Assembly: GCF_000340215.1 (NCBI RefSeq)
Contig: NW_006921532.1
Location: 2,149,337-2,213,336 of the forward strand
Source: Pseudocercospora fijiensis CIRAD86
Taxonomy: Eukaryota; Ascomycota; Dothideomycetes; Mycosphaerellales; Mycosphaerellaceae
Length of the DNA stretch: 64,000 nucleotides
Direction: 5' to 3'
Part shown: in pieces, positions 56,301-64,000 of the stretch
How positions within the stretch are numbered: the first letter of the stretch is position 1
How the letters are laid out: each line of letters opens with the position of its first letter
The notes under the pieces: generated by a model
Told to the model about the DNA's origin: nothing
What the model saw: only the letters and a program-made list of their open reading frames with translations
The model's database searches: none
Translations under genes and position numbers: made by a program

Positions 56301-59300
56301 GAGTCGGTATAAAATCATCTTTCCTCTGGCATGCGAACAGGAGTCCAAGAGGTCTGTGGCAATCTCCAAGACTTCCATAGGTGACATGACCAGCGTCAAT
56401 TCAGGCAACCAAGATGAGAAGCGCTGAATGAGCAGAGTCTGAGTGCCCAGTAAGATTGGCATGGGGTTTCGCAGCAAGGACATGATCGAGACAAAGAGTC
56501 TCTTCAACTCAGCCCTGACATCTGCAATCTGTTCTGGTCGCGGCATACCATTGAGCTCGATTTCTCGCTGCACTGATGGATCCTGCCTCATCACCTCCAT
56601 TACCAGCTTGAGGATTTGATCGCCGACTTTGAATGTGTCTCGGAGCTTGCGCGAAGAGTCTGGATCCATGGATTTGCCAACAAGGCGTTGATAGGCGCCG
56701 ATCAGGCATTTGGAAGCGTCAGGCCATGTGTGTCTGGTGGTGGCATATTGCTTGATGATGTCTCCGAGCTCAAATCTCTTGTCGCGGGCTATACGCAGGA
56801 TGACGACAAAATTGTAGAAGATGATATCTTCGTACTTCTCCTGTCCCTCGTACTCGTGCAGGATTTCGAACAGTGCAGAGAAGACATCGCGAAGCAGCTT
56901 CACGATCTCAATCTCAGGCACGAAAGGAAATCTCTCCAGCAATTCAATCAGCTCTGATCCATGATAGTTCCGCCAATGGAGCACACCCAGCAACGAAGGG
57001 TCCTGAGAGTACTCTGTGCTGCACAAAAAGGTGCTGACGGTCACTACTGCTGCATTCTGCTGCACGGGGTCCTGCTTGTTGTGCCATGGCGGAAGAGCAA
57101 GGTAGGCGCCTTTGCCTCCGATGATGCTCGACGAGTACTCGTCGTAGACGTACAATGCGACGTGGTGATCACCGTCGCGCACGAACGCCTCATTTTCCCA
57201 CAAGGGGATCCAGGACAAAGCGAAGGGAAAGTTGGGAGAGTCGGCGATGCTCATGACAACGTGGCTGCCGGGAAGCTCTTCCGCCGGGATGGCCAGTCGA
57301 ATGGTCTGGTTCCAGGCTTCGCCGCGTTCGATGCCCGTCGTGCGCCATGCTGTGTGGCCGTGATGGTTGGCGGCAGTGAAGATGCAGCCGTCGATGCGCT
57401 CGCCGTTGGCCCTTCGTGCTTCCAACGTCAGCTGCAGATTGGCGAGGCTCGTCTGGCAGCGTTGGTTGAGTGGCACGGCGCCGAATTTGGCATGTGCCAA
57501 GGTGGCATTGCGGGGCATTCGTGGGTCCGTCAGAGTCAGGTAGATGTCGCTCCGCTTCTCGCTCGGCACTCCCGAGAAGCCAAGCTTGGGCGTCATCAAG
57601 ATGTTGTGGAGCATCGTGGGGGTATTGCGGATCAGGCGCTCGAGGTCGGCAGAGGCAAAGGCTTGGACGAAGACGTCGCACCGCTTGACGGTCCTGCTCC
57701 TGACATAGCCTCCCGTCACGCTCCTTGACAGTTCTTGGATGATATGGGCCCAGTCGCTGCCCTGGTCGTTCCTGTCGGATGGCGTCCATAGCGTGACCGC
57801 GGTCTCGAAGGGGGACCGGCTCTGTGCGAGCGCGAGCGTGGTAATGTCGACCGCGCCAACCCCGACGCATCTCCGCACCATCTTCATGTCTCGAGACGCC
57901 GACGCCGGGCGCTCGGGAGGGCCATGGGCGCTTCCCTGTCGGCCCGATCGGTCGGAGTGGCCGGTCTCGGGCCGAGCACTGGCAGTGGAATCGGACCGGC
58001 CATGGTCGCTCTTGGACCTCCGTTGGCTGCCGAATACACTCCGTCGGCCCTTGGCACTACTGTTCAGGGGGTTGGGCTGGCTGTCTCCGCGACTGAGCAT
58101 GGACATGGACGGCTTGTGCTTGTGCGCGTGCGCGTGCGCGTGCGCGTGGCTGGCGTGGTTGATGCCTTGGCCGTAGATGGACTGCCGCACGGGCTCGTCG
58201 CGCAGCAACTTGAACACGAGGTAGAGCGATCGTTGTTCCGCGCCCACGCCGACATCCTGCCCGCTCAGATTCACGAACAGCGTCCGTGGCTGGTCCTCCG
58301 CAGCAGTGGAAGGCGCGACCGGGACAGGCACGGAGATGGCGTAGTTCTCGCTGATGGGACGCGCCTTCTCGCCACCCTGCTTGGTGAACAGACACATGTG
58401 CAGCGTGCCGGGCTGGTCGTTGGCATGGTCGACCACCAGGTTGCGCACCTCCGCCAGCACGTGATATAGCATGTGCTTGTCGGCATTCACTTTGGGCGGC
58501 CGCTCCAGAATGCTCATGTTCGCTTGCAACTTGGTCATCTCAATCACCGAGTCATCGGCCGTCAATATGCGCCCCTTCGCGGACGCGCTTCTCACGATGA
58601 CCTCGTCGCAGAGCATCTTGTTGCCGGCCACCAGATCCCACACCGTGTCCTCCCGCACATCCGCCAGCTCTTTCCGCGTGAGAACGTCGTGCATAATCAG
58701 ACTCCGTGCATTGTCCACGCGCTTGATGAGACCTTCCATCGTGGCCAGTTGGCTGTAGCCGCGTGCAAGCAGCATCTCGTGCAGTCTCGCGTCGTGCCAT
58801 TCCCGCAAGCACGACGCAATCTCGTCCACTAATGGCTCCTGCGCCGACTGGCCCGTCTCGTCGCCGACGCGCAGCAACGGCACGGGCGCAAGAGGCTTCG
58901 GAGCATCCGGCAGACGAGGAACAGGCTCGTCGGGCATGAGCAGCTTCGACTTTCTCTTCCTCCCACTGCGCGAGCTCTTCCGACGACTCAGTCGCCTGCT
59001 TGCTCTTCGTGCATGCATCACCTCGCTCCTCCGCCTCTCGCGCTCATCGCTTGCCTCCTCCTCCTCCTCCTCCTCATCTTCGTCTTCATCCGGTGCTTCG
59101 GGCGGCAGCTCATGGCCATCGCCGAGATATTCTCGCACTTGCACACAGTTGGCAGGAAAGATTCCCGAGAAGACGCGATGCTCGAGCTGCTGGCCGCGCT
59201 CGCTGGTCAAGCCGGCCAACAACGAGGGCGGCGCGACCAGGTATCCGCGATACCATTCGTTCGTTCGTCCGCCTTGCTCGATGATGTACACATGGTCGCC

Positions 59301-59390
59301 AATCTGGAGCGGGAGATCTGCTTCGGCGGTCGCGGTGAAGGGGGAGGACACGATGCCAAACGCGACGGACGGGAGAGGCTTCCAGGGCAT
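53334..59390 (-). CDS. DOCK-family guanine-nucleotide exchange factor (SH3, DHR-1, DHR-2)
   Basis: An uninterrupted 2018-codon gene. An N-terminal SH3 domain (~10-95: GIVSSPFTATAEADLPLQIG, NEWYRGYLVAPP, FSGIFPANCV) is followed by an acidic run of Glu/Asp (~107-117) and a basic RRLSRRKSSRSGRKRKSK stretch. The C2-like DHR-1 domain (~605-790) shows EKRSDIYLTLTDPRMPRN, FAALSWIP-type FPFALSWIPLWENEAFVRDG and the YSSSIIGGKGAYLALPPW end. The DHR-2 catalytic region (~1440-1870) has FLRDVDSEDAYIRYVHQLAD, MLPEMTDPKMPAQSAFERKE, YFRVVYLGLGFPATLRDKHF and SPNKDIEHMLYQRTK. DOCK proteins activate Rac/Cdc42-type GTPases, and in yeast Dck1 acts with Lmo1. A Ser/Arg-rich tail (SIPFLRRASSRQ; SFFRRDS) ends the protein. 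Absence of introns in so long a gene is notable. Confidence 0.93.
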   Translation of the reverse strand: MPWKPLPSVAFGIVSSPFTATAEADLPLQIGDHVYIIEQGGRTNEWYRGYLVAPPSLLAGLTSERGQQLEHRVFSGIFPANCVQVREYLGDGHELPPEAPDEDEDEEEEEEEASDERERRRSEVMHARRASRRLSRRKSSRSGRKRKSKLLMPDEPVPRLPDAPKPLAPVPLLRVGDETGQSAQEPLVDEIASCLREWHDARLHEMLLARGYSQLATMEGLIKRVDNARSLIMHDVLTRKELADVREDTVWDLVAGNKMLCDEVIVRSASAKGRILTADDSVIEMTKLQANMSILERPPKVNADKHMLYHVLAEVRNLVVDHANDQPGTLHMCLFTKQGGEKARPISENYAISVPVPVAPSTAAEDQPRTLFVNLSGQDVGVGAEQRSLYLVFKLLRDEPVRQSIYGQGINHASHAHAHAHAHKHKPSMSMLSRGDSQPNPLNSSAKGRRSVFGSQRRSKSDHGRSDSTASARPETGHSDRSGRQGSAHGPPERPASASRDMKMVRRCVGVGAVDITTLALAQSRSPFETAVTLWTPSDRNDQGSDWAHIIQELSRSVTGGYVRSRTVKRCDVFVQAFASADLERLIRNTPTMLHNILMTPKLGFSGVPSEKRSDIYLTLTDPRMPRNATLAHAKFGAVPLNQRCQTSLANLQLTLEARRANGERIDGCIFTAANHHGHTAWRTTGIERGEAWNQTIRLAIPAEELPGSHVVMSIADSPNFPFALSWIPLWENEAFVRDGDHHVALYVYDEYSSSIIGGKGAYLALPPWHNKQDPVQQNAAVVTVSTFLCSTEYSQDPSLLGVLHWRNYHGSELIELLERFPFVPEIEIVKLLRDVFSALFEILHEYEGQEKYEDIIFYNFVVILRIARDKRFELGDIIKQYATTRHTWPDASKCLIGAYQRLVGKSMDPDSSRKLRDTFKVGDQILKLVMEVMRQDPSVQREIELNGMPRPEQIADVRAELKRLFVSIMSLLRNPMPILLGTQTLLIQRFSSWLPELTLVMSPMEVLEIATDLLDSCSHARGKMILYRLIVIINYSHLDIFKVPDARTSLVAKTFHWLEPYWGFVPEPDQQWRDQVRLCCSVVAAQMEQLQEDSCQYVPKLAESFSVLKELSRPTKRVFSMLFPTSYPFPTKNTTVDIDVDEAMLEISALLAAALTSEQRLYFDASLVDVTGTLLEALKVGQSILSCEAFPRSWLSLLVSHHKYGMTALERIEEVLVESLPDVYAPDAHEAFDFDTNIWRAYFNTLFAALGSPALAMETFPEQKRRAVWKIAGDVRELGADLLKRSWEAIGWETDVETKRLHGFDRMGGYQVQFVPDLIAPIVELCLSVHASLRAVSIEVLRSMIVSAWQIDQDLSIIQTAMIDCLDKLCRNRSVTETVLQKTFVPEMLEQFKGLHSTAEDSLYNAVHEMFGKIDNLLVMLASVHTGNMAANDSTRLVDTLHLMEFLRDVDSEDAYIRYVHQLADMQTTSGNAAEAGLALQMHADRYEWDPNHMLPEMTDPKMPAQSAFERKEQLYFQICQNFEKGQAWKRALTAYRELAVEYELNTFDFGKLARTQRAIAGIHERIARGERTHPRYFRVVYLGLGFPATLRDKHFIFEGLPTDRLAMFEDRMQQLHPSATILRGGLEADVEGQFLQIYAVSPNKDIEHMLYQRTKVSQAVREYNLISNPQRFATTSRHPAHDIPITEQIVEKVIYTTAEEFPTILRRSEVVKIETVTLLPIEAAIERTTRKTQELLAMEKRIASGDDETDIGRLTDDLMSSVDPDSDSSVSRYRGLLPSISDLADNASSEITPSIYTREDQPLDNMQNALKVALLDHTLAIRRCLALYRRPALQATRAELVPRFEATFQAELTLLFPTKPNIEDITPRASIEEVIQAAPAKEDTTATTAGAPQNDENGIADEKRQGRRRSIPFLRRASSRQGRGTENGVNGDSSGPAESRNASRTRERSSSRLSFFRRDSEQNHSERRDRSGSDATALGSSTALGSLRKRLSFLNGSSPKVDEKPGDVWDGDQKIG

Positions 59391-60408
59391 TTCGAACGTT
59401 TTACTACCTCAATAGCGACCGTGACAGCATCGACATCATGCGTTGCGACTCGGAGGCTCCTGGCTTCTGCCTTCTGCCTTCTGAGAGAGTCGAAGGCTTC
59501 GAGAGTATTATTTAGGCGTGTCGGGCATCATGACTGTATTGACTTTGCGGTACGGTATGAAAGCGCGGGTTCCGCACGACAAACGTGCTGCCGTGTTCGT
59601 CTGGCGAGGGTATGATCTATGGACAGGGAGAGGGCTAGCATTATGGCCATGCACCAACTCCTGGCGCACGGCCTCATGGCAGCGATTATTAAGAAGCAAT
59701 CGCTGCTTGCCGAGTCATGTCCACACGCGAGCCATGGCGACGGCGATGATTTAATTGGCTGAGCATCACATTGTATAGCACCACCGCCAGCCTCGCCATC
59801 CATCTGACTCGACAAGGTGAGCATTTTTGTGCCTGCGGATTCGTGAGTGATGATGATAGACGAGCTCTAGACTCCTCCACGTTGGAGTTGCTGGGGAGCT
59901 CCAGAGTCGAACTGTCGAACGACGGGAACGACTGGGGTCAGCCTGGAAACACTCCCACACAATAAGGGACTGGACTGGACGTCGCGCATCGGGTGGCTGC
60001 GAGCTGCCGATGCATCCGCACGTCACCGCATAGCATAGCATATGTAGATAGCATAGACGGCACGGCTAATGTAATCAACGGTCTTTTGCCTGTCCTATCC
60101 CCAATCTTCACCAGCTCCGAGTGGCACTTTCAATGTAACGCTCTGCACAGACTGCCACTCTCACGTTGCTGCATATATGTACGCCGAGCACAGGGTTGCC
60201 CATTTCTCCACTTCCATCCCCCCGCTTCCTCCCTACGACATTGTTGACTACTATGGCATGGCATTGGCGGCCAGGAACTGCTGTAACCTAATAATGTTGC
60301 TTTCTGAGTTTTACATCACGGCACATCTGAGACTGTTCGCGAGCAGCATAATAAACACATGCACGAGCCAAACCTGGGCTCTTCGGGTCCTAGAATGCTC
60401 CTCACAAG
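59391..60408. promoter_or_regulatory. Divergent intergenic region, DOCK / beta-mannosidase
   Basis: About 1 kb between the two start codons. TTCTGCCTTCTGCC (59465-59480) and TAGCATA repeats (about 60031-60058, CATAGCATAGCATATG) are present. The final 250 bases before the mannosidase ATG include TGCATATATGTACG (~60172). No gene supported. Confidence 0.5.
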
Positions 60409-63207
60409 ATGCCTTCTTTGCACTTCGTCCTGACCTTCTTGGCTCTGCTAAACAGTCTTGTGTCTTCCACCAACATTGTTTCCCTGGTCGGCAGCGACTG
60501 GACCATTAGCAATGACGCCCTCAATATCTCACTGCCAGCCAGACTGCCCAACTACGTGCAGCTGGACCTTTACGAGAACCAGGTCATAGGCGATCCGCTG
60601 TATGGTCGCAATAACTTTGCGCTGCGATGGATTGTGTGGAATAACTGGACGTATACATCGGCTCCGCTGCAAGCTCTACAATCAAATGCCAGCAGCACAT
60701 GGCTTCTGTTCAACGGCTTGGATACATTTACATCCATATCTTTCTGCGGCCAGCACGTTGCCAGCACCAACAACCAATTTCGACAGTATTGGTTCGACAT
60801 TTCTACTATCCTGAGCTCGTGCGCCAATGCCGTCGATCGAGTACTCTCCATCAACTTTGGTTCTGCTGCAACCATTGCCGACGCGATCGCGAACGAGCCC
60901 GGGCAGGAGGTCTGGCCAGACGGCGTGCAGAACCTGTACCAATTCTTGAATCGATGGTTCGTGCGGAAAGAGCAGAGCGATTTTGGTTGGGACTGGGGTC
61001 CAGCTTTCGTCCCTGCTGGGCCATGGCAACCTGCATGGGTTGTACAGCTTGCCAAGGAAGAGGTCAAGATCCGGAACAGCGTGGTTGATATCTATCGCGA
61101 AGGTCAGCTTAACAACTTGCCTCCTGATCAAAGTAAGAACTGGGTGGTGAACGCAAGTCTGGATTATTTCGGACAGGCGCTCAATGGAGCAACACTGGAC
61201 TACAAGATTACATCTCTGGACAATACAAGCACAATCGCCAAGGGATCCCTGAACGCCATCAATGTGACCGCATCCACTGTGACAGGATCGACGACCGTCC
61301 CATCGGATGCTGTCGATCTATGGTGGCCAGTAGGCATGGGACATCAGGCTCTCTACTATATCACGATCGACCTCAAGTCTGCGAGTGGTGATACTCTGGC
61401 GACTGTATCAAAACGGGTGGGCTTCCGGACGATCGTTCAAAATGGAAATCCTGTTTCAGACGAAGAGATGGCAATGGGCATTGCTCCGGGCAACAATTGG
61501 CACTTCGAAATCAATGGTCAACCCTTTTTCGCCAAAGGCTCCAACTTCATTCCACCCGATGCATTCTGGACCCGAGTTACGCAAGCACGGATCGAACAGC
61601 TTTTCGACATGGCCATTGCTGGCAATCAGAATCTATTAAGAGTCTGGTCGAGCGGTGCATACTCGCCAGACTTCATGTACGACCTTGCGGACGAGAAAGG
61701 TTTGCTGCTCTGGTCTGAATTTGAGTTCGGTTGTGCTCTGTACCCTGTGCATCAAGAGTTCCTCGACAACGTATACGAGGAGGCAGTATATCAGGTGAGA
61801 CGAACGAATCACCATCCGTCACTGACCTTCTGGGCTGGTGGCAACGAGTTGGAGAACCTGGAACTGCCGGTTGCCAACAAGTCGGCACCTGAAGAATTTC
61901 CGCGAATACAAGCAGAGTACGAGACGCTTTTCCTCCGCACCATTCTACCTGCGGTGTACGAGAATAGTAAGAGCATCAGCTACCAGCCGAGCTCTACCAG
62001 CAATGGTTGGCTGTCGTTAAACCACAGCAACCCGGCGTTTCCCATGATACAGCGCTATAACAACAAGACAGAGGGTGCGGTCTATGGAGAGACCGACTAT
62101 TACAACTACAGGCCTTGGTTCCTTGGTAATACGAGTTCTTACCCTGTCGGCCGTTTCTCGAATGAGTTCGGATATCATTCGATGCCCTCGCTGCAGAGCT
62201 GGAAACAGCAGATCTCCGAGAAAGACCTCCATTTCAACAGCACCACCATCCTTCTTCGAAACCAGCACAATCCTCCTGGAAACCTCAGCATCAAGAGCTT
62301 CGGCAATTCAGAGACCGGACAGTACCAGATGACGCAGGCCATCGAATACTGGTACCCTATTCCGAAGAAGACCGAGTCGGTGGCAAACTTCTCTGCATGG
62401 TGTCATGCAACTCAGATCTTCCAGGCTGAGTTCTACAAGAGTCAGATCGAATTCTATCGTAGAGGCTCTGGGTTGCCCAACAGATGCCTTGGCAGTCTCT
62501 ACTGGCAACTCGAAGATATCTGGGTCGCACCGACGTGGGCTGGCATCGAATACGACGGACGGTGGAAGGTTCTCCATTACACTGCCAAAGACATTTACGA
62601 GCATGTCATCATCGCTCCGTACTTCAATGTTACGACGGGCAACCTCTCGATATGGGCCACGTCTGATTTGTGGAAAGAAGTCAGTGGGACGGCGACACTG
62701 CAATGGTACGATTGGGGCGGTGCCGAGCTCGACACCGGCATGAGCAAGTCCGTTGATGTCAAGATCGGCGCGATTAATAGCACTGAAGTCTGGCACGGCT
62801 TCACCACTGACCTCCTCAAGAATCACGATGCCAATAATGCTGTCTTGCAGCTTTCCATTGAAGTCACCGGCCAGTTGCCCAACGAAAACTTCACGCGTAC
62901 CTTCCGTCACGAGAACTGGTTCCATCCGGCTCCTCTCAAGGACGCCAAGCTGGCAGACCCGGGGTTGCAGGTCAGGCACGACGCGCACAGCAAGAATTTC
63001 ACGGTCTCGGCATCGAAAGGCGTTGCGGCTTGGGTTTGGTTGGACTATGGCGAAGGTGCGGTCGTGAGCTTTGAGAGTAATGGATTCTGGCTCTTGCCGA
63101 ATGGTTCGAGGCAAGTCGCGTATAGTGTGTGGAAGGATGATACCAATGGGAAATGGATGGACACGGTGACGGTGGAGAGTATGTGGAATCAGACGTTGCA
63201 GGATTGA
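60409..63207 (+). CDS. mndA: Secreted beta-mannosidase, glycoside hydrolase family 2
   Basis: Intronless, 932 residues, the length of fungal beta-mannosidase A. A signal peptide (MPSLHFVLTFLALLNSLVSS) precedes the sugar-binding domain (GSDWTISNDALNISLPARLP, YGRNNFALRWIVWNNWTY). The catalytic TIM barrel includes NGQPFFAKGSNFIPPDAFW, NLLRVWSSGAYSPDFMYDLA and LLLWSEFEFGCALYP. The acid/base Glu is residue 480 in FWAGGNELENL, and the nucleophile Glu is residue 586 in GRFSNEFGYHSMPS. Many Asn-X-Ser/Thr sites fit an N-glycosylated secreted enzyme. It releases mannose from the non-reducing ends of beta-1,4-manno-oligosaccharides in plant mannan breakdown. Confidence 0.94.
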   Translation: MPSLHFVLTFLALLNSLVSSTNIVSLVGSDWTISNDALNISLPARLPNYVQLDLYENQVIGDPLYGRNNFALRWIVWNNWTYTSAPLQALQSNASSTWLLFNGLDTFTSISFCGQHVASTNNQFRQYWFDISTILSSCANAVDRVLSINFGSAATIADAIANEPGQEVWPDGVQNLYQFLNRWFVRKEQSDFGWDWGPAFVPAGPWQPAWVVQLAKEEVKIRNSVVDIYREGQLNNLPPDQSKNWVVNASLDYFGQALNGATLDYKITSLDNTSTIAKGSLNAINVTASTVTGSTTVPSDAVDLWWPVGMGHQALYYITIDLKSASGDTLATVSKRVGFRTIVQNGNPVSDEEMAMGIAPGNNWHFEINGQPFFAKGSNFIPPDAFWTRVTQARIEQLFDMAIAGNQNLLRVWSSGAYSPDFMYDLADEKGLLLWSEFEFGCALYPVHQEFLDNVYEEAVYQVRRTNHHPSLTFWAGGNELENLELPVANKSAPEEFPRIQAEYETLFLRTILPAVYENSKSISYQPSSTSNGWLSLNHSNPAFPMIQRYNNKTEGAVYGETDYYNYRPWFLGNTSSYPVGRFSNEFGYHSMPSLQSWKQQISEKDLHFNSTTILLRNQHNPPGNLSIKSFGNSETGQYQMTQAIEYWYPIPKKTESVANFSAWCHATQIFQAEFYKSQIEFYRRGSGLPNRCLGSLYWQLEDIWVAPTWAGIEYDGRWKVLHYTAKDIYEHVIIAPYFNVTTGNLSIWATSDLWKEVSGTATLQWYDWGGAELDTGMSKSVDVKIGAINSTEVWHGFTTDLLKNHDANNAVLQLSIEVTGQLPNENFTRTFRHENWFHPAPLKDAKLADPGLQVRHDAHSKNFTVSASKGVAAWVWLDYGEGAVVSFESNGFWLLPNGSRQVAYSVWKDDTNGKWMDTVTVESMWNQTLQD

Positions 63208-64000
63208 GAGAAGCGTCTGCTCCAATCTCGGTAGATCTGGCGGGAAGCGGACCGAGGAGTCAGCTTAGCTTAGCTTAGCTAGTCTCATTAATAGCATTTT
63301 ATTGTATAGACGGTACTTATCCGCGTATATCCGATTGGACTTGCCTCGATATCCGGCAGCGGGTGCGGACCGAAGCACCCACCGTAGATCGCCTAGTCGA
63401 ACACTACTGATGCGGGAAACACTCTCAACCCTTTCGGGTCGTGCTGCTCTTGATCTCGCCTCGCCTCCAGAAGCGAGCCTGGCACGCCGTACGCCGCACG
63501 CTCGCCTGGACGGACCAGCCAGTGATCTACTGTATTCTAATTTATCCGGACCGGACTTGGCGTTGTCGGAAAATTTCCCGCAAGCCATGATTTATACAGC
63601 CAGAATCTGCCGAGGAGGTGCTGCGATTCAAGCTTCTATAGTAGCTCCAAAGCTGCAGCTGCTGGTCACTAGCCCTACGGTAGAGAGACGTCCGGGCGCG
63701 TTCAGCTCTCCGTGCGGGCTATCAAGGTACTACTGTACGCAGGTGAGGAGACGCACCAATGCATTGGAAATATAATAAGCATCTATACAGTAAGCGCCGC
63801 ACCCATGGCCAGCCAGCGAAGAGATCTCGGCTGCCAGAGAGCGCGAACAGATGTCGAAGGATTTCATGCATGAGCACTAGGGATGATCACTCAGCCCCAG
63901 CGTAGACTACTGTATGCACTGTACAGTATCAACATCGAACCGGCGGGAGTTCTAATATCATAGTGCCCAACCCCGTTCGAAGCACGACCTCAGTACCTCT
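63208..64000. other. Right flank, no gene seen
   Basis: About 790 bases after beta-mannosidase. A TTAGC pentamer run (63262-63281) is present. Frames of 107 aa (minus, 63265-63588) and 157 aa (plus, 63302-63775) overlap on opposite strands and have Arg-rich composition with no domain, so they are probably chance. A gene beyond the window may start nearby. Confidence 0.45.

Noticed and set aside
57190..57870. 226-codon frame and several plus-strand frames over the DOCK gene
   Set aside because: These are shadows of the GC-rich DOCK coding sequence; the DOCK frame carries all recognised domains.
63265..63775. 107- and 157-aa frames at the right edge
   Set aside because: They overlap on opposite strands, are Arg-rich, and have no recognisable motif.

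Overview
The window is nuclear DNA of a filamentous ascomycete. Genes are dense, introns are short (43-135 bp in most genes, one of 309 bp) with GT...AG borders and CTGAY-like branch sites, intergenic spaces are small, and transposon relics look like products of repeat-induced point mutation (RIP). Several proteins (PH-domain Mug6-like, UBTD-like, RPP40, the fungal DOCK protein, SulP fused to a cyclic-nucleotide domain) and their layout suggest Dothideomycetes, perhaps the Mycosphaerellaceae/Capnodiales side. The lineage is an inference; no marker gene is present.

Left block, 1-11.1 kb: the N-terminal part of a LYR-motif protein cut by the window edge (minus), a TRAPPC11-type trafficking subunit, the proteasome assembly chaperone Nas6, a SulP/STAS/cNMP-binding transporter like yeast Vsb1, and an unrecognised 238-aa protein. 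From 12.1 to 20.0 kb lies a gene-free island of mobile DNA. It holds two adjacent copies of a ~178-bp terminal-inverted-repeat element, a decayed element with a HARBI1-like transposase relic, and a 3.37-kb PIF/Harbinger-type element bounded by perfect 28-bp inverted repeats. Every reading frame is broken, mostly at former Gln/Trp codons, and CpA/TpG is nearly absent while CpG survives.

Middle block, 21.2-33.9 kb: a PH-domain Mug6-like protein, a UBTD-like ubiquitin-domain protein whose first coding exon is only the ATG, a 761-aa conserved protein, the three-exon MOZART1 gene (78 aa), an MFS transporter pseudogene, a second RIP-like AT-rich patch, an intact monocarboxylate-type MFS transporter and a 79-aa conserved protein.

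Right block, 34.5-63.2 kb: a secreted Ser/Ala/Pro-rich protein with a 15-bp coding minisatellite, an ASNSD1-type asparagine-synthetase-like protein, Vps9 (Rab5 GEF with CUE domain), an Mpv17/PMP22 membrane protein, phosphoglycerate kinase, Sem1/Dss1, Mon2 (broken by a 100-N assembly gap), RPP40, a 2018-aa intronless DOCK-family GEF and a secreted GH2 beta-mannosidase. Most of these are single-copy housekeeping genes with no operon-like logic. Membrane traffic and small-GTPase control recur (TRAPPC11, Vps9, Mon2, DOCK), and two proteasome factors (Nas6, Sem1) are present, but no shared cluster function is evident. I found no biosynthetic cluster, CRISPR, rRNA or convincing tRNA. The most unusual material is the RIP-saturated Harbinger island.
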